Origin: Poa pratensis
Taxonomy: Eukaryota; Streptophyta; Magnoliopsida; Poales; Poaceae
Length of the DNA stretch: 64,000 nucleotides
Assembly: GCA_947311845.1 (NCBI GenBank)
Contig: CAMZMU010000027.1
Span: 74,842,860 to 74,906,859, forward strand
Reading direction: 5' to 3'
The notes below the pieces were generated by a model. It saw nothing but the letters and a program-made list of their open reading frames with translations, did not search any database and was not told the origin of the DNA. The position numbers and the translations under genes were made by a program. Within the stretch, counting starts at the first letter, position 1; the number at the start of each line of letters is the position of its first letter. Shown piece by piece: positions 60,746-64,000 of this stretch.

Positions 60746-62489
60746 TAGGGGAGAGTTAATTAGTTGTGAGCTTCGGGAAAATCAATGTCCAGTCGTTGAA
60801 AACTACTGGAAAATCAATTCATTTTTTTTGTTTAGTAAAAATCTGTCACATGTTGAAAGGGTTAATGATTCAATTCAACATAAGCAAGGATATCATAGGG
60901 CTTAGAAAATCTCTGCAATTATTGAATAAATTTTATTTTGAAGGACGTCCTAACAATATCCAACACAATTCTTGAAATCTGAAGTAATTTGATTCTCATA
61001 GCTTTTACTGGCTATTTCATACTCCATTCTTCTGAATAAAGGAAAATAAAAAAAAGGCCAAAAATTGGAGAAAGAATGATACCTTGAGCCGTCTAGAGAG
61101 CTCTTTTGCGTGCTGTATGTTTGCAAGCTTAGACTGTCCATAGGCCATTTTTATCATCTGCCAATACAAAATCATTAGCAACAAGTGAACCCATAGTAGA
61201 TTTTTTTTTTAACGAACCATACGAACAAATACATTTTTTCTTGCCATTGAATCCATCAAACAGAATCCCCTTTGGATATATATGGAGGTGGGCGACTGAG
61301 GACAAGTTTGCGATGCAATTCTCAATACTCGTAGACTTATGAGTGGCTTTCATATTTTCACGGAGAAGGTTGGTCAGTAAAACGTGACCTGATTGAGCAT
61401 GAGTGAAAAATTGTTAGTTTCAGGATATCTGCCATTGATATTTTCTGTTTATAGTATTTTCTGATAGTTAGAGACGATACGAAGATGATTGGTGGCCAAC
61501 TGCATCTCACCCTCATCTTCAGACGGTTGGAACAGACAGAACATGACACCTGCATTGTTTATGCAGAACAGAAAGATTTTGGACAGTTTGATTCAGTGAA
61601 ATGACCAGTGCGGCAATAGACTCAGAGATATACAGCTATCCGATTTGAAAGTAAACCACAACGCAATCAATGTACATGTAAAACAAGCAACTATCATATA
61701 ATGGATGACAGGGGTTACACTTACATCAAGATGTTGAGAGGAAGATTCATTGAGTTGAACAATGATTGCCGAATCAGAATCCGCTGGTGAACAATTTTTG
61801 ATTTATGAACATGGAATAGTCCTGTTAGTCGATTAAGTTTCAGATTCTCACCAGTCCCACTAGGAGATTGATCTTGTGTGCCAGGCCCATCTTTCTTCAT
61901 CTGGATTGCTATCACCAATATCCTGGTTCTTGGTTCTGGAGTAATACCTCTCGAATTCATTCTCGTGTAATATTGCAGAATGCAAAGCCTGATCTAGCTT
62001 GCCCTGGGAATGAAGTCCATGGACCATAAGTGCTTGATAGTTGATTCCTTTAAGCACAATTGTTCAATGATACCGCCGCGAAAGATCTTGAGTGCTTGTG
62101 GGATCTTTTTTCTTTAAGCACAATTGGTCAATGACACAGTCGCAGGTTCACCACGTCAGGATTGATTCCTTTCTCCCAGTCCACGTGAACAGTTCCACCG
62201 CCGTGCTAAGTTTGCCATGACCGACCCGCTGCGATCTTCAGGGTTCTCGTCGAATATCTGCCTCATCAGCCTGACATTCTTCATCCGCCCAACGATGTCG
62301 AGCGTCTGTGTAGTCCGTGGGTGTACGCGAACGACAGCGGCGCAGCGCCACCTGCCAGTTGGACGTGTGCTTCTGGATGAATTTGAGAACGACATGCTCG
62401 TCTATCACGCTGGCAAAGCGACCGAGATCTTTGCCGAGGTCAGCGCCGGCATCGCAGGACCTGAGGGCTCGTAGAACTTCGCCGGCGCG

Positions 62490-63519
62490 TAGTGGCGGAG
62501 CCACGTTGTAGCTGTGTAGTCATACGACTACACAGGAATTTGGCAAGTTAATCATCCCCACCTATGCGTACCACGCTATTGAACACATAAGTTCTGAAAA
62601 TTTACCACACAGTCCCACTTGTCATCTGCTTTGGGTACGGTTTGGCTGGGCCTTGTAGCAAAGCAAAGGAAGTGCTAATTAACTTGCGTGATCCCCACAA
62701 AGCCACGATCCGTATTCCTCGCCTGTTCGGCTCTTCTGTTTCACCTTCTGTAATCCCGTGTCCCCTACAAATTCTCAACTGATTCTGCCCCTCCTAAATC
62801 CGTAATGTCTAATTAGGCGCGCCGCTCAGGCTAGGGCGCACGGCCGTGACGAACCAGGCGACGCCGCGAGTCGGCGAGAGCCGGCGGATTCGTGGTCGAG
62901 GCGGCAGTACGCACTTGGTGCGCGCCACGGCTGTTGTTATACTACTATATACGCCTATACGCACGGATGTTCAAATTCAACGGCGAGACGAGTCCCTTCC
63001 CCTTGTATTTGTAAGTTATGTTTCCCTTCCAATTTTCAGAATATTAGATTAGCTTAGAAAAAGGTAATTAGTACTCCCTCCGTTCCATTTTAATTGACTT
63101 CCATTTGTCCACATGTGGATGTATCTAGACATATTACAAGTATAGATAGATCTATATGTGCACAAATGGAAGTCATTTAATTTGGAACGGAGGGAGTAGT
63201 TTGGTACATCAAGAGGAAATAGATAATGTGTAAGTTCGATTTTTCTTTCTCTTCCACACTGGCTAATATTCCGTTACGAGCAAGAGGAAGTGCAGAATTG
63301 TTCTTCATTTATGCATTCAGATTTCGTTTTTCTTATTTCAATATTTTTGTCAGGGCTTAAGTTTGGTAAATGGATAGATTCATCAAGAAATGGCAGTCCA
63401 AGTCAAATTTGCAAATTATTTTGTGCTCCTGTTTTAATTTGTCTACACAAGTGTGTTCTCAAAGGATTTTTTTTAGTAATGCTTGACATCACAGGGTTTA
63501 GATCCTGGCTCCGCCACTG
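62490..63519. mobile_element. hAT element, non-autonomous (1.03 kb)
   Basis: The terminal inverted repeats are TAGTGGCGGAGCCA and (inverted) CAGTGGCGGAGCCA. The flanks are CCGGCGCG (62482-62489) and TCGGCGCG (63520-63527), an 8-bp duplication with one change. No transposase frame is visible. It separates two parts of the PPR-like pseudogene and contains a Stowaway MITE. Confidence 0.78.
63074..63196. mobile_element. Stowaway MITE (123 bp), nested in the hAT element
   Basis: The terminal inverted repeat CTCCCTCCGTTCCA...TGGAACGGAGGGAG (the right arm has one mismatch) is flanked by TA at 63072-63073 and 63197-63198. The arms extend inward (GACTTCCATTTGT/ACAAATGGAAGTC), giving a long hairpin. 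Confidence 0.9.
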
Positions 63520-64000
63520 TCGGCGCGGACGACGTCCCGGGAATCCTCTGTTGCTCTGGTGTGACAATGTCTTGGTGATCTGAGAGCACTTCGTATTGGA
63601 AGAAGGCTTCGGTGGAAGCGTGGAGGCCAGGCTGCGTGAGGAAGCACATCGAACGCATTCTGTCGAACAGTCGGTGGGCGCGAAGCATGATCGCCCAGCC
63701 ACCTAGGAACTGCCCGCGACACGAACAATGTCTAATTTAGCAACGAGGGGAGCGGACTGAAAGAGGAGGAAGAAGAAGTGGACACGATGCGTATCAGAGA
63801 CATTGTTTTTGGTCCTGAAGGCGGCGGCGAGCACGGGTAACGCTGGCGCCGGCGGCATCTTGCATGCGGGCGTATCGCTCGATGGTGGCCCTACAGGCTT
63901 ACGGCTATGGGAGCCGCGCTTCCGCTTAGTGGGCCAACTTCGAGGCTCCAAATCGCAGCCCATTTATTATTTTTTTATGCATATAAAAGCCAAGTTTCTC

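Larger units (their letters stand above)
53000..61800 (-). pseudogene. Short-chain dehydrogenase/reductase (SDR) pseudogene, exons spread by Helitrons
   Basis: SDR enzymes are NAD(P)-dependent oxidoreductases. Minus-strand exons in order: end of one at 61725 (SMNLPLNIL, then GTAAGTG); 61560 onward with the SDR motif NNAGVM; about 61390 onward with LLTNLL and NLSSVAHLHIYPKGI; about 61157-61083 with the catalytic YGQSK (Y-x3-K); 59556-59472 (CVNPGLIMTNLMRQSFALM); 59337-59291 (AIRVVTYMPWKNVFQ); and 53163 downward (GAATICYVGFNPQLNGVT). Phases agree across the last three introns. It resembles the TIC32/retinol-dehydrogenase-like plant group. Damage includes an acceptor changed from AG to AT at 61562-61561, one extra A in the run at 61148-61152, no N-terminal nucleotide-binding exons in the window, and a diverged C terminus. 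The last intron now holds two Helitrons. Confidence 0.75.
61860..63860 (-). pseudogene. Pentatricopeptide-repeat (PPR)-like gene, decayed and split by a hAT element
   Basis: Upstream of the hAT (minus strand), a frame reads MLRAHRLFDRMRSM... and STEAFFQYEVLSDHQDIV to 63527. Beyond the hAT it resumes at EVLRALRSCDAGADLGK and DEHVVLKFIQKHTSNWQVAL (62474-62340). It then continues in another frame with TQTLDIVGRMKNVRLMRQIF (near 62300). The wording is typical of the N-terminal region of plant organellar PPR proteins, which bind RNA in mitochondria or plastids. A later fragment with GINYQALMVHGLHSQGKLDQ (62050-61990) looks like a PPR unit. At least one frameshift (near 62340) and internal loss of repeats show it is a pseudogene. 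The start is not certain; MPPAPALPVLAAAF near 63860 is a possible organelle-targeting start. Confidence 0.5.

Noticed and set aside
60506..60905. GC-rich frames that could be a gene 5' exon
   Set aside because: They sit at the start of the retroposon-like insertion in an SDR intron and have no splice-supported continuation.

Overview
The window is repeat-dominated grass DNA, most likely from a pooid (wheat, oat or ryegrass relative). The grounds are Stowaway MITEs of the CTCCCTCCG type, long Ty3/gypsy elements of the Tekay-like, Tat and Athila-like kinds, Helitrons ending in CTAG, and GC-rich gene fragments. No species can be named from the sequence. There are no bacterial, organellar, tRNA or rRNA genes. 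Nearly every long reading frame belongs to a transposon or a decayed gene.

Layout. 1-8663: a minus-strand chromodomain Ty3/gypsy element (element 1) with LTRs of about 3.2 kb; the window starts inside its 3' LTR. 8664-22957: a 14.3 kb plus-strand Tat-lineage element (element 2) inserted in the right-hand LTR of element 1, with gag, pol with two RNase H domains, and a long antisense gene before the 3' LTR. 22958-28582: a non-autonomous Athila-type element (element 3) whose 5' LTR has lost about 1 kb at the junction with element 2. 28583-36144: the 3' half of a second Tat element (element 4), split by a complete 5.2 kb non-autonomous element (element 5, 29318-34473) with a GCGCG target duplication. 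36666-36830: a Stowaway MITE. 36930-50700: a large minus-strand Helitron (Helitron C) with a Rep-helicase gene, an RPA-like gene and an unidentified third frame. 52345-52928: a small membrane-protein gene broken by a 177-bp hAT MITE with a perfect 8-bp duplication. 53000-61800: a short-chain dehydrogenase pseudogene on the minus strand whose last intron holds Helitron B, which in turn has Helitron A inserted at its 5' end. 61860-63860: a decayed PPR-like gene split by a 1.03 kb hAT element that itself contains a Stowaway MITE.

How the parts relate. Elements 2, 4 and 5 share the end ACGACA, and where present the primer site TGGCGCCCACCGTGGGGC (elements 2 and 5) or a GGGG-type polypurine tract, so element 5 probably moved with Tat-encoded proteins. 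Elements 2 and 4 also share the antisense gene, each copy with a TATA box on the antisense strand. The best candidates for new biology are the Helitron C gene set (including an in-frame 66-bp repeat in the Rep-helicase N terminus and the unidentified frame), the promoter-bearing antisense gene of the Tat elements, and the DRE-like ACCGACAT cluster in the LTR of element 4.
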